Below, piece by piece: positions 17,899 through 26,617 of a stretch of 64,000 nucleotides of DNA. The DNA is from Flaviaestuariibacter sp. (GTDB lineage: Bacteria; Bacteroidota; Bacteroidia; Chitinophagales; Chitinophagaceae): NCBI GenBank assembly GCA_025963645.1, contig JAOQAI010000008.1:62001-126000 (forward strand), read 5' to 3'. Each line of letters opens with the position of its first letter. Position 1 is the first letter of the stretch. The position numbers and the translations under genes are program-made. The notes beneath the pieces are model-generated. The model was not told where the DNA came from. It saw nothing but the letters and a program-made list of their open reading frames with translations, and searched no databases.

Positions 17899-19034
17899 AG
17901 ATAGCGGTATATGATACAGAGCATTTTGAAACGACTTATACGGTTCTTAAGATCCTAAATACAGGGCATAATACTATTGTACTCTTTACCGATAAGAAAA
18001 CATCATCTATATTAAAGAACATGTTAAGCGGAGAGGATACTCGCAATATCCACTGGGAGATTAAGTCAGGTTCTAGCCCAGGCTTTATCTTAAAAATGTA
18101 CCGTATTTGTCGAAGGGAAGGTATTGAAATACTCTTGCTCAATACAGTATCGTACCATCATCTTTATTTTAGCTTGAGTTGTTTTTTTCTGAATAGCACC
18201 AAGTCAATACTGACTATACATGCAGTAAACAATTTCTTTACGCCAAAACCACGTTTTAACGTCAGAAGTATTATGCAATGGGTTGGAAAGAAACTTTTAG
18301 CAAGGTCTGTATTTGGCTATAGTGTCTTACTCAAATCAACAAGGACATTTATAGAAGCTAAGCAACTCACACAAAAGGCGGTACATGTTATTCCGGGTGC
18401 ATTTTATCAGAATATTGATAGACCCATAAGTATAAAAAGATCTCCTGTCCTTGTAGTTCCCGGCTCCATAGAACAGTATAGAAGAAACTACGAAGATGTA
18501 TTCAACCTTGCTAATGAAGCAGAAAAAAAAGAGTTCTATTTGAGAATTGTTTTGCTGGGTACTGCTGTCGGCGAATTTGGCGAAAGGGTTTTAAAACAGT
18601 GTAGGGATTTGCAACTAACTTTTGTAACATTCACCTACTATACCAGCCCTTTTGTTGAACAAGAAGAATATGATAGCCAGTTGAAAAACTGTGATTTTAT
18701 ATTTCTTCCTTTATCCAAAACTTGCCAGAAGCAGGATGAACAGGCGGAAGAATATGGCGTCAGTATATGCTCAGGCTCATTTTTCGACGCTGTTCGGTTT
18801 GCTAAGCCTATATTAATACCGGAATACATTTTCTTACCTGCCGAGATTACACACCAGTGTTTTTCCTATCATTCCATATATGAATTGATAGACTATTTAT
18901 CTGGAGCTTCCATTAACGAGAAATACGATTTCCTATCTGAGGCAGCACTGGAAAATTCAAAAAATTTTACTTTGGAAAAAGTAAGGGCAGATGTATTTAG
19001 ACAACTTGAAATTTCAGAAACTCCCGGCGATTAA
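17895..19034 (+). CDS. GT-B-like protein, putative glycosyltransferase
   Basis: 379 residues. I do not recognise a specific family. The alternating Rossmann-like pattern (ILTIHAVNNFF near residue 108, VHVIPGAFYQN near 165, then LVVPGSIEQYRRNYEDVFNL and a late acidic/hydrophobic segment DFIFLPLSKT) resembles GT-B glycosyltransferases. Overlap with the methyltransferase stop and the flippase nearby support a role in glycan synthesis. Its 3' end overlaps the minus-strand gene 18997-19365 by 38 bp. Confidence 0.65.
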   Translation: MKIAVYDTEHFETTYTVLKILNTGHNTIVLFTDKKTSSILKNMLSGEDTRNIHWEIKSGSSPGFILKMYRICRREGIEILLLNTVSYHHLYFSLSCFFLNSTKSILTIHAVNNFFTPKPRFNVRSIMQWVGKKLLARSVFGYSVLLKSTRTFIEAKQLTQKAVHVIPGAFYQNIDRPISIKRSPVLVVPGSIEQYRRNYEDVFNLANEAEKKEFYLRIVLLGTAVGEFGERVLKQCRDLQLTFVTFTYYTSPFVEQEEYDSQLKNCDFIFLPLSKTCQKQDEQAEEYGVSICSGSFFDAVRFAKPILIPEYIFLPAEITHQCFSYHSIYELIDYLSGASINEKYDFLSEAALENSKNFTLEKVRADVFRQLEISETPGD

Positions 19035-19365
19035 TATAATACAAGTACAGAAAATAAAGAATAGGAGCAAAGCTCAATACCTGAATAAACCGCACATCAG
19101 AGGTAAACCCCATTGCATAAACAATGGCTACGAAAATAGCTCCTGCAATCAACTGGTCATCTTCAACAATGCAACCTACCTTAAAATACAGGGTATTTTT
19201 CTTTTTAAAATTGACTTGCAGCGGCGCGCTATGATGAAAACCATCAGACGCTACCAGTTTCGACCCATTTTTAGCAATAGGAATTACTACCGGCGAACCT
19301 TCCTCCAAATAATAAATTTGTGCATCATTTACAATCACCCGAACCTTCAGCAGCCGTAGTAGCAA
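18997..19365 (-). CDS. Small membrane protein of unknown function
   Basis: Up to 122 residues. The start is uncertain: TTG at 19365, or GTG at 19338 giving 113 residues; no ATG is available. The N-terminal half is a soluble beta-rich part (RVIVNDAQIYYLEEGSPVVI, NGSKLVASDGFHHSAPLQV) and the C-terminal half has two hydrophobic helices (about residues 71-88 and 92-110). This looks more like a protein than the plus-strand reading of the same DNA, which is rich in Asn and Lys and lacks hydrophobic organisation. It lies just after tpiA on the same strand. Function unknown. Confidence 0.65.
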   Translation of the reverse strand: MLLRLLKVRVIVNDAQIYYLEEGSPVVIPIAKNGSKLVASDGFHHSAPLQVNFKKKNTLYFKVGCIVEDDQLIAGAIFVAIVYAMGFTSDVRFIQVLSFAPILYFLYLYYINRREFLKFQVV

Positions 19366-19409
19366 CTGGTTTTTTTGAATCAGAACAACCCGGTATGATG
19401 CCGCTCCTG

Positions 19410-20174
19410 CTATCTTTTTAAAGCTTTAATGATCTCCACAAAATCAGTCGCCACTAAGGAGGCGCCACCCACCAATCCACCATCTACATCAGGCTTCGAA
19501 AACAATTCAGCCGCATTGCTGCCTTTTACGCTGCCTCCATAAAGAATAGAAATGTTATTCGCCACTTCATCACCATATTTTGCTGCAAATACGGAACGTA
19601 TATGAGCATGCATTTCTTGTGCTTGCACCGAACTAGCTGTTTTCCCAGTACCAATTGCCCAGATGGGTTCATAAGCGATGATCACTTTCAGCATTTGATC
19701 TTCGGTCAAATGAAAAAGTGAAGCTTCCAACTGGGTTTGAACATAATTATTTTGCGCACCTTCTTCCCGAATGTTCAAAGCTTCACCGCAACAAAAAACA
19801 GGCTCAATTTCATGCTGTAAACAGAGATCAACTTTTTCCGCCAGCATCTCTGCAGACTCACCAAAATACTCCCGTCGCTCGCTATGCCCTATCACACAAT
19901 ATTTAATGCCTATTGATTGCAGCATCTCTGCTGATACCTCACCCGTGTAGGCGCCACTGGATTTAGAATAACAATTTTGAGCGGCTATGCTATAGCCTTG
20001 CTCTTCTTCAACCCCGCTTTTTGCCATAATGAGGTAAGGAAAAGGCACTGCGAAAATGACTTTCTGATCAGGTGCTAATGCCACTTGCTCTTTTAGAATA
20101 TCATTCAATAAAGCTTCGGCGGCCCCGTAGGTCAGGTTCATTTTCCAGTTAGCCGCTGCAATCTGTTTACGCAT
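19410..20174 (-). CDS. tpiA: Triosephosphate isomerase
   Basis: 254 residues, normal length. Catalytic signature residues are in place: Lys in AANWKMN, His in YCVIGHSERREYFGES, Glu in IAYEPIWAIGTGKTAS, and the phosphate loop NISILYGGSVKGSNA with GLVGGASL. It interconverts dihydroxyacetone phosphate and glyceraldehyde 3-phosphate in glycolysis. A 7-bp-periodic tract lies directly upstream of the start. Confidence 0.98.
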   Translation of the reverse strand: MRKQIAAANWKMNLTYGAAEALLNDILKEQVALAPDQKVIFAVPFPYLIMAKSGVEEEQGYSIAAQNCYSKSSGAYTGEVSAEMLQSIGIKYCVIGHSERREYFGESAEMLAEKVDLCLQHEIEPVFCCGEALNIREEGAQNNYVQTQLEASLFHLTEDQMLKVIIAYEPIWAIGTGKTASSVQAQEMHAHIRSVFAAKYGDEVANNISILYGGSVKGSNAAELFSKPDVDGGLVGGASLVATDFVEIIKALKR

Positions 20175-20182
20175 ATATATAT

Positions 20183-20245
20183 TAATTGAAGATTTGGGAT
20201 TTAAAATTTGAATTGTTGATCATTTGGTTGCAGTTTGCATTTCAT
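20183..20245. repeat. Degenerate 7-bp-period tract upstream of tpiA
   Basis: The intergenic DNA can be cut into consecutive heptamers such as AATTGAA, GATTTGG, GATTTAA, AATTTGA and further on GTTTGCA. The A-run/TTTG theme recurs every 7 bp. The same kind of tract occurs at several other loci in this window. Confidence 0.5.
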
Positions 20246-20279
20246 TTATACATCTGCACATTTCAAATCCTTAATTGAC

Positions 20280-21458
20280 TCAGTAATGGTCAAAGATATG
20301 TTTCAGAATGGTTGCTTCCACATCATTAAGCGTTTGTCCTTTTAAGCCCTTCCAATTGCCAATATGCTCCAACGCTTTATCAAACCGGTAGCGCTCAACA
20401 CCGTCACTGCCCCACGAAAAAGAGGGAATATGTTTAGGGCTTAATCCAGAGCCGAATACGTTTGCACTTACACCGATCACGGTGCCGGTGTTAATGGATG
20501 TATTAATAGCCGTACGACTATAGTCGCCCATGAAAACGCCGCACTTTACTCCTACGTTATGCGGCCCATCCGGTGTATAAACAGCGATTTCTGAAGCGTT
20601 ATTCTTTACATTGGAATTGGAGGTGCCAGCGCCTAAATTGCACCACTCTCCTATTACGGCATCCCCCAGGTAACCGTCGTGGGCTTTGTTAGAGTGCGCA
20701 AACAGCACTGAATTCTTGATCTCTCCTCCAACAGTGCAATACGGACCTATCGTTGTAGCGCCATATATTCTTGTTCCCATTTTTATCACGGCCCCCTCGC
20801 CAATAACTAATGGTCCACGTAATAGCGAGCCTTCCATCACTACCGCTCCATTACCTATGTAAATCGGACCTTCAGTTGCGTTTAGCACACAATGTTCCAC
20901 CCTTGCCCCTTTTTCTACAAAAATGCGTTCGGTATTTATAAGGCTGTTTGACCGCGGCACACCTTGATTTTTTCTCTTGCGGGTCAGCAGTTCAAAATCA
21001 ATTTCTATTGCCCAGGCATTCATCCGGGTAATATCCCAGGGATATTTTATTTCCTTAACCTCTTCTTTCAATTCCACAGCCCGGTCCATTTTAATGTTAT
21101 TGGCATCAATGACCTGTTTTTGGGAGATGCAATACACACAGGCTTCTTTCTCAGGCAGGCTTAAAAACTCTCCCGGTTTCAGTTTTTGCATTTGCTGCAC
21201 CAACTTTGGCGTAGGCAAAAGGTTGCCATGAATTAAATAAATGACATCCTTACCGATGCTTTTATCAATGCTGATGGGCTGAAAAATATCTTTATAATCA
21301 CCTTCCTGCTTGTCAAAAGAAGGCATTTCAAGCATACGTTCCCACTTTTCCCGGATCGTTAATATCCCTATCCGAATATCTTGGATCTGGCGGGTGAGTG
21401 TAAAGGGAAACAGGTTCTCCGGGCTGCAAAACTCCTCTGTGAAAACGATCTTGTTCAT
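20280..21458 (-). CDS. GlmU-like sugar nucleotidyltransferase homologue
   Basis: 392 residues. This matches the Bacteroidota-specific GlmU-like family: an N-terminal domain that begins KIVFTEEFCSPENLFPFTLT instead of the normal LAAGxGTRM loop, then a left-handed beta-helix of hexapeptide repeats from about residue 180 (VLNATEGPIYIG, VVMEGSLLRGPLVIG, VIKMGTRIYGATTIG). The acetyltransferase-like helix includes GEWCNLGAGTSNSNV. It is thought to take part in UDP-GlcNAc metabolism, but the altered nucleotidyl loop makes its reaction uncertain. It follows rpmE2 on the same strand beyond a terminator. Confidence 0.85.
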   Translation of the reverse strand: MNKIVFTEEFCSPENLFPFTLTRQIQDIRIGILTIREKWERMLEMPSFDKQEGDYKDIFQPISIDKSIGKDVIYLIHGNLLPTPKLVQQMQKLKPGEFLSLPEKEACVYCISQKQVIDANNIKMDRAVELKEEVKEIKYPWDITRMNAWAIEIDFELLTRKRKNQGVPRSNSLINTERIFVEKGARVEHCVLNATEGPIYIGNGAVVMEGSLLRGPLVIGEGAVIKMGTRIYGATTIGPYCTVGGEIKNSVLFAHSNKAHDGYLGDAVIGEWCNLGAGTSNSNVKNNASEIAVYTPDGPHNVGVKCGVFMGDYSRTAINTSINTGTVIGVSANVFGSGLSPKHIPSFSWGSDGVERYRFDKALEHIGNWKGLKGQTLNDVEATILKHIFDHY

Positions 21459-21480
21459 AGCTGGATAAAGTGTAAAAATA

Positions 21481-21505
21481 AAAAATCCCGCCGGTTGGCG
21501 GGATT
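21481..21505 (-). terminator. Terminator after L31
   Basis: 9-bp perfect stem (21484-21492 with 21497-21505), loop GGTT, followed on the minus strand by a T-rich run (TTTTTTATTTTT). It lies between rpmE2 and the GlmU-like gene. Confidence 0.88.
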
Positions 21506-21524
21506 ATATAAAATGTAAGAAAGA

Positions 21525-21779
21525 TTAAGCTTCTTTCTTTGCGTATTTCTTCTTGAACTTATCAATACGACCAGCGGTGTCCACCAACATGCTTTTACCT
21601 GTATAGAACGGGTGCGAGGTACTGGAGATCTCCAGTTTGATCAGTGGATACTCGTTACCATCTTCCCACTTTACGGTTTCTTTCGTGTTAGCGGTAGAAC
21701 GGCTTAAAAAGCTATGTCCGTTACTCATATCCTTAAAAACAACGTAACGGTAATTTGCTGGATGAAGCTCTTTTTTCAT
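21525..21779 (-). CDS. rpmE2: 50S ribosomal protein L31, type B
   Basis: 84 residues, matching the longer type B form: [19 protein letters not shown], and [18 protein letters not shown]. The CxxC zinc residues of type A L31 are absent, as expected for the zinc-independent version. It has its own promoter and terminator. Confidence 0.96.
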   Translation of the reverse strand: MKKELHPANYRYVVFKDMSNGHSFLSRSTANTKETVKWEDGNEYPLIKLEISSTSHPFYTGKSMLVDTAGRIDKFKKKYAKKEA

Positions 21780-21824
21780 AATATATGTTTTAGCAGCAGC
21801 TATTTAATTTTGTATACGAAGGCG

Positions 21825-21856
21825 CAAAGCTAAGAATTTATAGCTTTTGGGCCAAA
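21825..21856 (-). promoter_or_regulatory. Promoter of rpmE2
   Basis: On the minus strand, TTTG (21853-21856), a 20-bp spacer and TAGCTTTG (21825-21832) match the Bacteroidota -33/-7 consensus. The leader to the ATG at 21779 is about 40 nt. Confidence 0.65.
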
Positions 21857-21874
21857 TGAAAGGCTTGTTAATTT

Positions 21875-22366
21875 TTAATCCCTCATGTTTTCAAACTGCA
21901 TCGGGATGCCCAGATCCCAGCTTTTAGCGGCCTGGATAACCGTTTGCAGGTCATCAATTTTCTTTCCCGTTACCCGCACCAGGTCATCCATAATAGCCGC
22001 CTGCACTTTCAGTCCGGCATCTTTAATTTGCTTTACTATTTTTTTTGCATCTTCCTGTTTCAGGCCGTTCTTAACCGAAACTTCGCGCTTCCAGGCTTTG
22101 CCACTTTGGGCGCCTTCTTTTGACCTGTCAAATGCTTCCGGCACAATACCTTGCTTATTGGCCCGGTTAATCAATACATCTATAAGCTGATCCATTTTCA
22201 TGGAATCGTCTGTCTCAATATTGATCTTAAAATCTTTTTTATTAAGATCTATTACGACGTGAGCATTTTTAAAATCGAACCGGTTAGTGATTTCTTTCTT
22301 GGTGATGTTGACGGCGTTGTCCAATGCTTGTGCATCTACTTTACTAACAATATCGAATGAAGGCAT
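21875..22366 (-). CDS. YajQ family cyclic-di-GMP-binding protein
   Basis: 163 residues, the family length. It begins MPSFDIVSKVDAQALDNAVN and holds KEITNRFDFKN and KGIVPEAFDRSKEG-like features, with a C-terminal DLGIPMQFENMRD. YajQ proteins bind c-di-GMP or nucleotides and act as effectors in some bacteria; the role in Bacteroidota is unproven. Confidence 0.93.
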   Translation of the reverse strand: MPSFDIVSKVDAQALDNAVNITKKEITNRFDFKNAHVVIDLNKKDFKINIETDDSMKMDQLIDVLINRANKQGIVPEAFDRSKEGAQSGKAWKREVSVKNGLKQEDAKKIVKQIKDAGLKVQAAIMDDLVRVTGKKIDDLQTVIQAAKSWDLGIPMQFENMRD

Positions 22367-22379
22367 GGGTAAAATTTAA

Positions 22380-22400
22380 AGTTCGAAGTTCGAGGTTTGA
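22380..22400. repeat. Three 7-bp units upstream of yajQ
   Basis: AGTTCGA, AGTTCGA and GGTTTGA in direct succession, 14 bp upstream of the yajQ-like start. Confidence 0.6.
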
Positions 22401-22463
22401 GAGTAATGCGACAAATAAAGAATGCGAATTAAATTAGCCCCAGTACTTCTAATAACTACTCCC

Positions 22464-23450
22464 TCAAAAAATGAAGCCGGTATTCACTAAAAATGCAGTG
22501 GTAAAATGTTTGTTCGTGGCGGGAAAGTAATAGTTAAGTCCAATCTGGGGCTGTAAGAAAAATTTACGAAAAGACAATTCCGTCTTCAAAAAAGCAGCGA
22601 GCGAAAGGGGTTGAAAATAAAGTTCATCATCCAGGTAATTATCCTCCGACTTAAAAAGAACCGGGTTATTTGTTCCGGGTGTTCTTCCATACGTATTGCT
22701 GGTCTCATTCATCCCAAACTTTTGTGTGCCGCTGGTAAAGGTTATTTGTGGCGTGAAACGCAACACGCTTCTTTCACCCAAAACATCCAGCCAATAAAAA
22801 TCATGACGCAGGGAAGCGGCAACAGAAAAATCAGAAACGGTTTCTTTAGTGCTAACCCGGGTAAACCCGTTTGGACGTAAGCGCAATAATCGAATCCGCT
22901 CTTGCCGTTCTTCCACAGCCGTACGGGTGCCCCAGCCATACCGTGCAGTTATTGAAGGCTTTGCCCACCACTTTCGGTAAGTGAAATATGCGCCCACTTC
23001 GTTTTGAAGCGGGGAGGTATAAAAGGCTAAAGCTTCTTTTGTAAAAAATTTCGTAAAGCTAACCCCGGTGATAAAACGATCAGCTTTCAGGTAATCATAG
23101 GAGCCCGTAACAAGCCCCTGATAGGCAGTTAACCCCTGATCTTCTTTCAACACCATAGCTGCTACGTTTAATCCCAAACCTCCCTTATGGTAATACCCAA
23201 CAGAAGGTGAGAAAGTAAGCCGCCGCTTTGTTTCTATCGTTCCGTTCGCAGAAGTATAATTAAAAAAATTGCTGGTGATGCCTGTATTGACCAAAAACAA
23301 GGTTCGTGGTGCAAGAATAGAATCGAGAAAAGAATCAAGTTCGGAAAAAAGGTCATCGTAATAAGCCAAGCTATCGGTAGTAGTCTTTTGGGCTGTTGTA
23401 GCTTTACCAAGCGATAAGACAACCAGGAGAGCAAGGATCCTTTTATACAT
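22464..23450 (-). CDS. Predicted outer-membrane beta-barrel protein
   Basis: 328 residues with a signal peptide ending near KATTAQ. After a short acidic linker, the rest alternates polar and aromatic residues in barrel-like strands (for example FSPSVGYYHKGGLGLNVAAM and FFLQPQIGLNYYF) and ends in Phe, as outer-membrane barrels do. I do not recognise a specific family, and the function is unknown. It stands alone between yajQ and the phosphoesterase. Confidence 0.75.
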   Translation of the reverse strand: MYKRILALLVVLSLGKATTAQKTTTDSLAYYDDLFSELDSFLDSILAPRTLFLVNTGITSNFFNYTSANGTIETKRRLTFSPSVGYYHKGGLGLNVAAMVLKEDQGLTAYQGLVTGSYDYLKADRFITGVSFTKFFTKEALAFYTSPLQNEVGAYFTYRKWWAKPSITARYGWGTRTAVEERQERIRLLRLRPNGFTRVSTKETVSDFSVAASLRHDFYWLDVLGERSVLRFTPQITFTSGTQKFGMNETSNTYGRTPGTNNPVLFKSEDNYLDDELYFQPLSLAAFLKTELSFRKFFLQPQIGLNYYFPATNKHFTTAFLVNTGFIF

Positions 23451-23567
23451 GCGGGCGGTTATGGTTTAAAATGGATATTTCAATCGTTGACCAAAATAAC
23501 AAGCTTATGTTTAATAGAACGTAAGCAGCAAGCAATTATTTTGGACCAGGTTTCATTACTATAAGCC

Positions 23568-24818
23568 CTACGAAAGTTCAAATAATGTGATCTCGGGCAG
23601 TATTCCCACCCGTCCCGGATAGCCCAAGAACCCAAAACCCCTGTTCACATAAAGTTTTTGAGCTCCGCTTTCATACAATCCCGCCCATTGCTTGTACACA
23701 TATTGCACCGGGCTCCATTTCAACCAGGGAATTTCCACGCCAAACTGCATTCCGTGGGTGTGACCGGAAAGTGTGAGGTCCACATCCTTATATTTCGTTA
23801 GCACTTCTGCATCCCAATGCGAAGGATCATGGCTCATTAGTATTTTAAATGGAATACCTTCTGTTCCAGTATGAGCATCGGACATTCTGCCATATTTAGG
23901 AAACCGCGCTTTTGCGCCCCAGTTCTCTATTCCAAGCAAAGCTATCTTTTCCCCTTTCCTATCGAAGATCTTGTTTTCATTCATCATTAATTGCCAGCCC
24001 ATGGAAGCATGTACGCCTTTCAATCTTTCCAGGTTGGCTACTTTTTCTGCCGGTGTAGCCCATTGCACATAGTCGCCATAATCATGATTGCCTAATACAG
24101 AGTACACGCCCATTGGGGCTTTCAACGCACCAAATATGTTTGTAAAATCCGTCATTTCCTCCACTGTATTATTCACCAGGTCACCGGTGAAAAGAATGAG
24201 GTCGGGTTGCAAAGCCATTACTTTCTGAATGCCGCGCTGTACGGCCGCTTTATCGGTAAGACTGCCGCTATGTATGTCGGAAAGCTGCACCACTTTTAAT
24301 CCCCGGAAAGCCTGAGGCAAGTTCGGAAAATGGATAGGCACCCGCTTGATACGGTAAGCGTATTTGTTTGATAGCCCATAAACGAGCGAGGTTAATAAAG
24401 TACCCCCGGCAGCCAATCCCAGCCAGCTTAAAAAAACAGATCGCGAAATACCGCCTGTTTCCTGTATCTGCTCTCCCTCCGTTCTTGAGAAAAACACTTT
24501 TCCGGCAACCCATTGAAATAACCGGCGGAAATCATCAATCAGGAAAAAGACGCCGGCAATAAGTTTTGCAAAAAACACCGCCATCACAATGGCGAAAACC
24601 GTATTCCGAAAACCCTTTGGGAAATTATCGAAATTGATAAACGGGAGTATTACCAGCACGACTAAGGCAAGTATGGATAAAGCCCAGTAAGCGGTAAACA
24701 AAATCGACCTGGTCTTAGAACTAACTGATCCTGAAACCACTTTCAAAACCTGGAAAATATAAAAATCCAACAAGATCATCAGGGCTATAAATACAAACCA
24801 GAATGGAGAATTACGCAT
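23568..24818 (-). CDS. Membrane-anchored metallophosphoesterase
   Basis: 416 residues from ATG 24818; an in-frame upstream ATG at 24947 would add 43 unlikely residues and overlap the divergent gene. Four to five N-terminal membrane helices (about residues 1-170) precede a calcineurin-like domain with all motifs: QLSDIHSGSL, LILFTGDLVNN, SVLGNHDYGDY, LMSHDPSHWD and LTLSGHTHGMQFG. Similar to YkuE/YaeI-type phosphoesterases that hydrolyse lipid-linked phosphates such as UDP-diacylglucosamine; the exact substrate is inferred only. Confidence 0.9.
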   Translation of the reverse strand: MRNSPFWFVFIALMILLDFYIFQVLKVVSGSVSSKTRSILFTAYWALSILALVVLVILPFINFDNFPKGFRNTVFAIVMAVFFAKLIAGVFFLIDDFRRLFQWVAGKVFFSRTEGEQIQETGGISRSVFLSWLGLAAGGTLLTSLVYGLSNKYAYRIKRVPIHFPNLPQAFRGLKVVQLSDIHSGSLTDKAAVQRGIQKVMALQPDLILFTGDLVNNTVEEMTDFTNIFGALKAPMGVYSVLGNHDYGDYVQWATPAEKVANLERLKGVHASMGWQLMMNENKIFDRKGEKIALLGIENWGAKARFPKYGRMSDAHTGTEGIPFKILMSHDPSHWDAEVLTKYKDVDLTLSGHTHGMQFGVEIPWLKWSPVQYVYKQWAGLYESGAQKLYVNRGFGFLGYPGRVGILPEITLFELS

Positions 24819-24907
24819 AAGAAAGAGAATTAGGTGCAAATAAGTAAAGTTTCCCGAAATGCGTCTCTTAAACTCAAAACCGACCCTTTTTTGCGGTCGC
24901 GATACCG

Positions 24908-24915
24908 TATTTTTG
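24908..24915 (+). promoter_or_regulatory. -7 box for the MBL-fold hydrolase
   Basis: TATTTTTG, a perfect TAnnTTTG, 21 nt before the ATG at 24937. A TTTG lies only 14 bp upstream, so the -33 element is poorly spaced. Confidence 0.5.
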
Positions 24916-24936
24916 CCAACATCCAAACTGGCCGGT

Positions 24937-25617
24937 ATGAAATTCACGTTTTACGGACACGCTACTTTTTCAACAGAATTAAATGGAAAGACGGTTCTTT
25001 TTGATCCGTTTATTACTCCCAACGAGGCTGCAAAGGATATTGATATTAATTCGATCAAGGCAGATTTCATTCTTTTATCGCATGGGCACGGTGATCATGT
25101 GGCGGATGCAGTAGCCATCGCTAAAAATACAGGCGCTACAGTCATAGCCGCACCCGAAGTAATTGGTTGGCTATCCAAACAAGGGATTGAAAATGTCTTC
25201 CCCATGAATCATGGTGGTAAAAGAGCGTTTGATTTTGGAACCCTAAAATGCGTGAACGCAGTGCATTCATCCGGCATGCCTGATGGCAGCTATGGCGGCA
25301 ATCCGATGGGGTTTGTAATTACATTTGGCGAAAAGAGCTTTTATTACAGTGGCGATACGGCGCTCACGATGGATATGATGCTTATTCCGCGCTGGGCGTC
25401 GCTTGACTTTGCGGTTCTCTGTATTGGCGATAATTATACAATGGGTTATGAAGACGCGGTTGAAGCGGCTCGTATGGCGGGAGCACCTAAAGTGGTTGGC
25501 GTTCATTATGATACTTTCGGGCATATTGTGATTGATAAAGGCCTGGCAAGGAAGGCATTTGATGAAGCCGGAATTGAATTGCTTTTACCGGCTATTGGAG
25601 AAAGCATAGAATTGTAA
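24937..25617 (+). CDS. UPF0173 metal-dependent hydrolase (MBL fold)
   Basis: 226 residues from ATG 24937 (MKFTFYGHATFS); an upstream in-frame start at 24859 would add 26 residues and overlap the promoter. Metallo-beta-lactamase motif HGHGDHVADA supplies the metal ligands, and GDTALTMDMM and GVHYDTFGHI supply later ones. Family members are YtkL-like hydrolases with unknown substrates. Confidence 0.92.
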   Translation: MKFTFYGHATFSTELNGKTVLFDPFITPNEAAKDIDINSIKADFILLSHGHGDHVADAVAIAKNTGATVIAAPEVIGWLSKQGIENVFPMNHGGKRAFDFGTLKCVNAVHSSGMPDGSYGGNPMGFVITFGEKSFYYSGDTALTMDMMLIPRWASLDFAVLCIGDNYTMGYEDAVEAARMAGAPKVVGVHYDTFGHIVIDKGLARKAFDEAGIELLLPAIGESIEL

Positions 25618-25747
25618 GAATATTGTTGATTGTTCACAGATACTGTCACATTTGCAGTAACTACCAGCGGTCATCTGTCAGCTCTGCTCTCTTAAAAAGA
25701 GATTTACTTAGTTTTTAAAATGCTCCATTAAGAGCTTGGAATTTTAT

Positions 25748-26551
25748 ATGGCAAGAATTATTGGCGTAGCCAATCAAAAAGGCGGCGTAGGAAAAACCAC
25801 TACGGCAATCAATCTGGCAGCCAGCTTAGGGGTTCTTGAATTTAAGACCCTGTTGATAGATGCGGATCCGCAGGCAAACAGTACTACCGGCGTGGGTTTC
25901 GACCTGCAGAATATAACGCAAAGCCTTTACGACTGCATGGTGAACAATGCCACGGCAAGAGATGTGATCTTAAAAACGGAAATCCCTAACCTCGACCTCA
26001 TCCCTTCGCATATTGACCTGGTGGGCGCCGAGATAGAAATGATCAATTATCCAAACCGTGAAGGCGTACTGAAAGCATTGGTGCAATCCCTCAAAGAAGA
26101 TTATGATTTTATTGTTATTGACTGCTCCCCTTCTTTAGGATTGATTACAGTAAATGCTCTAACGGCCGCCGACTCGGTTATCGTACCGGTACAATGCGAG
26201 TTCTTTGCGTTGGAGGGGTTGGGCAAATTGCTAAACACGATTAAGATCGTGCAAAGCCGGCTAAACACCGAACTGCAAATTGAAGGCATTCTCATGACCA
26301 TGTATGATGGTCGCCTGCGGCTTTGTAACCAGGTTGTAGGTGAAGTGCGCCGCCATTTTGAAGACCTCGTGTTCAATACAATTGTACATCGCAATTCAAA
26401 GCTGAGCGAAGCGCCAAGTGTGGGCAAACCCGTAATTCTTTATGATGCCAACAGCAAAGGCTCCATGAATTACCTGAACCTGGCAAAAGAAATTCTCCAG
26501 AAAAATAATTTAACGAAACTATCCAGCGACCAGCGGACGATAGAATTGTAG
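25748..26551 (+). CDS. parA: Chromosome-partitioning ATPase ParA (Soj)
   Basis: 267 residues from ATG 25748; an ATG four codons upstream at 25736 is less likely since the family begins [10 protein letters not shown]. Deviant Walker [11 protein letters not shown], Walker A' [11 protein letters not shown] and Walker [15 protein letters not shown] are intact. ParA forms ATP-dependent DNA-bound gradients that pull ParB-parS complexes apart. The gene heads the conserved Bacteroidota block parA-parB-DUF5683-dapB. Confidence 0.95.
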   Translation: MARIIGVANQKGGVGKTTTAINLAASLGVLEFKTLLIDADPQANSTTGVGFDLQNITQSLYDCMVNNATARDVILKTEIPNLDLIPSHIDLVGAEIEMINYPNREGVLKALVQSLKEDYDFIVIDCSPSLGLITVNALTAADSVIVPVQCEFFALEGLGKLLNTIKIVQSRLNTELQIEGILMTMYDGRLRLCNQVVGEVRRHFEDLVFNTIVHRNSKLSEAPSVGKPVILYDANSKGSMNYLNLAKEILQKNNLTKLSSDQRTIEL

Positions 26552-26617
26552 ATTTGCCTTTAGCATCTTAAGTATTTAAAATGGAAATGCCGGCTGCATT
26601 TCTAAACGCCAAATTGA

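Noticed and set aside
18991..19359. 122-residue plus-strand ORF opposite 18997-19365
   Set aside because: It is Asn/Lys-rich with no fold pattern; the minus-strand reading has a membrane topology and better composition.
24819..24936. Upstream extensions of the phosphoesterase and the MBL-fold hydrolase into each other
   Set aside because: The two extensions overlap head to head and exclude any promoter; the internal ATGs match family starts and a -7 box.
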